5,461 nt of DNA from Klebsiella pneumoniae (GTDB taxonomy: Bacteria > Bacteroidota > Bacteroidia > Flavobacteriales > Flavobacteriaceae). A program made the position numbers and the translations under genes. A model generated the notes under the pieces. It was given only the letters and a program-made list of their open reading frames with translations, made no database searches and had not been told where the DNA came from. Of this stretch, positions 4,825 to 5,461 are shown in pieces. Location: positions 1 through 5,461 of the forward strand of contig CALPPA020000140.1 in assembly GCA_943325355.2 (NCBI GenBank), read 5' to 3'. Each line of letters begins with the position of its first letter. The stretch's first letter is position 1.

Positions 4825-5461
4825 TTAAAACCCATAACTTATACCAGAATACAATCCAACGAATAATGGCTTAAAGTCGGCTGAGTTGTTTGAAAATGTA
4901 TTCAATTGATATTTAACTATCGGTTCAACATTAATTTGGAAGGATTTTGTAATTTGGTATTTAAATCCTAAACCTACATTTGAACTAAAATGGACTTGAC
5001 TCAAGTTTTTTGCTTCGCCAAGTAGAATATTTGATTGAGATGATTCCAACGAAATGGAATTCTCATTTAAGAATAAAGTACTGAATCCTCCTATTAGATT
5101 AATTCCAAATTTTTTGTCTAAAACGGCATAAGAAACTTCCATTGGCAGTTCATAGTAGCCCATTTTTTGGTTTAAATTGCCTGTATTCGTGTTTTGTATT
5201 TCTTTTTCCGATGTTGTCAACAAACTATAATTAGCATCATTTACAAATTTTATAACGTTGTTTGAAGAATATTTGATGTTGTTCAAATTATTGGCAGTTA
5301 ATCCTGCAGCATACAGCACATTATTTGTATTATACCCTAAAACTACTTTATTAAGTCCGCTTCGGATTACTGTTTTTTTGCCCACAGCATAGCGTACTCC
5401 TATACCAAAACTAATGTTTTTGTCTGACTTTTTATCGTAATCCGACAGTTGTTGATCTATA
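4825..5461 (-). CDS. Outer-membrane beta-barrel protein (partial, N-terminus beyond right edge)
   Basis: The frame ends with TAA at 4825-4827 and stays open to the window edge, giving 211 visible residues, the C-terminal part. It alternates hydrophobic and polar residues in many short strands (ISFGIGVRYAV, KTVIRSGLNKV, YYELPMEVSYAVL, FGINLIGGFSTLFL, VHFSSNVGLGFKYQI, FQINVEPIVKYQLN) and ends GLYSGISYGF, with a terminal Phe typical of outer-membrane barrels recognised by the BAM machinery. I recall similar flavobacterial proteins with the RSGxNKVxxGYNTN and LNTFS....FKP segments; their function is not established. A GTG at 5385 could be mistaken for a start, but it lies inside a barrel strand (RYAVGKKTVIRS) and is an internal Val codon. 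It converges on plsC; I see no hairpin terminator in the 54-base gap. Confidence 0.8.
   Translation of the reverse strand, partial: IDQQLSDYDKKSDKNISFGIGVRYAVGKKTVIRSGLNKVVLGYNTNNVLYAAGLTANNLNNIKYSSNNVIKFVNDANYSLLTTSEKEIQNTNTGNLNQKMGYYELPMEVSYAVLDKKFGINLIGGFSTLFLNENSISLESSQSNILLGEAKNLSQVHFSSNVGLGFKYQITKSFQINVEPIVKYQLNTFSNNSADFKPLFVGLYSGISYGF

Noticed and set aside
5383..5385. GTG as start codon of the right-edge barrel gene
   Set aside because: The frame continues open upstream to the window edge with barrel-like sequence (ISFGIGVRYA), so the GTG is an internal Val codon.

Overview
The window looks like ordinary chromosomal DNA from a member of the Flavobacteriaceae, most likely Flavobacterium or a close relative. 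The DNA is AT-rich, genes lack Shine-Dalgarno-like leaders, and TAnnTTTG (Bacteroidetes -7) motifs precede several of them. The encoded proteins also fit: a CCDC81-type HU plus SPOR protein, a DprA, a TrpRS, a PlsC-like acyltransferase and a flavobacterial outer-membrane barrel. The genus is inferred from protein character, not from a marker gene.

Layout, left to right: (i) the last 19 codons of an unidentified plus-strand gene end at 62 and converge, across a bidirectional hairpin terminator (81-105), on (ii) a minus-strand gene for a membrane protein with two HU-like domains, one transmembrane helix and a C-terminal SPOR domain. (iii) dprA runs divergently on the plus strand to 2273. (iv) A very AT-rich minus-strand gene for a small lipoprotein of unknown function converges on dprA. 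(v) trpS lies upstream of it on the minus strand, after a gap holding a degenerate inverted repeat. (vi) A plsC-like lysophosphatidate acyltransferase gene runs divergently from trpS. (vii) The C-terminal 211 codons of an outer-membrane beta-barrel gene converge on plsC and run off the right edge.

The genes are mostly unrelated housekeeping functions: DNA uptake and recombination, tryptophan charging, phospholipid synthesis and the cell envelope. Apart from a possible trpS-lipoprotein pair they are singly transcribed units in divergent or convergent pairs, so no pathway operon is evident. No gap between genes exceeds 300 bases, and no RNA gene, CRISPR array, IS element or phage gene was seen.

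The most notable non-gene signal is a short dispersed repeat (about 27 nt, ends GAGATTGCTTCG and TCGCAATGACA) present twice. One copy is in frame inside dprA, in the linker before the winged helix. The other, inverted, lies 5 nt upstream of the trpS start and, read the other way, creates a false N-terminal extension of the acyltransferase (CHCEERSNL). Two genes also have a perfect TAnnTTTG motif exactly 5 nt before their most likely ATG, suggesting leaderless transcripts. I found no convincing new multi-gene system.
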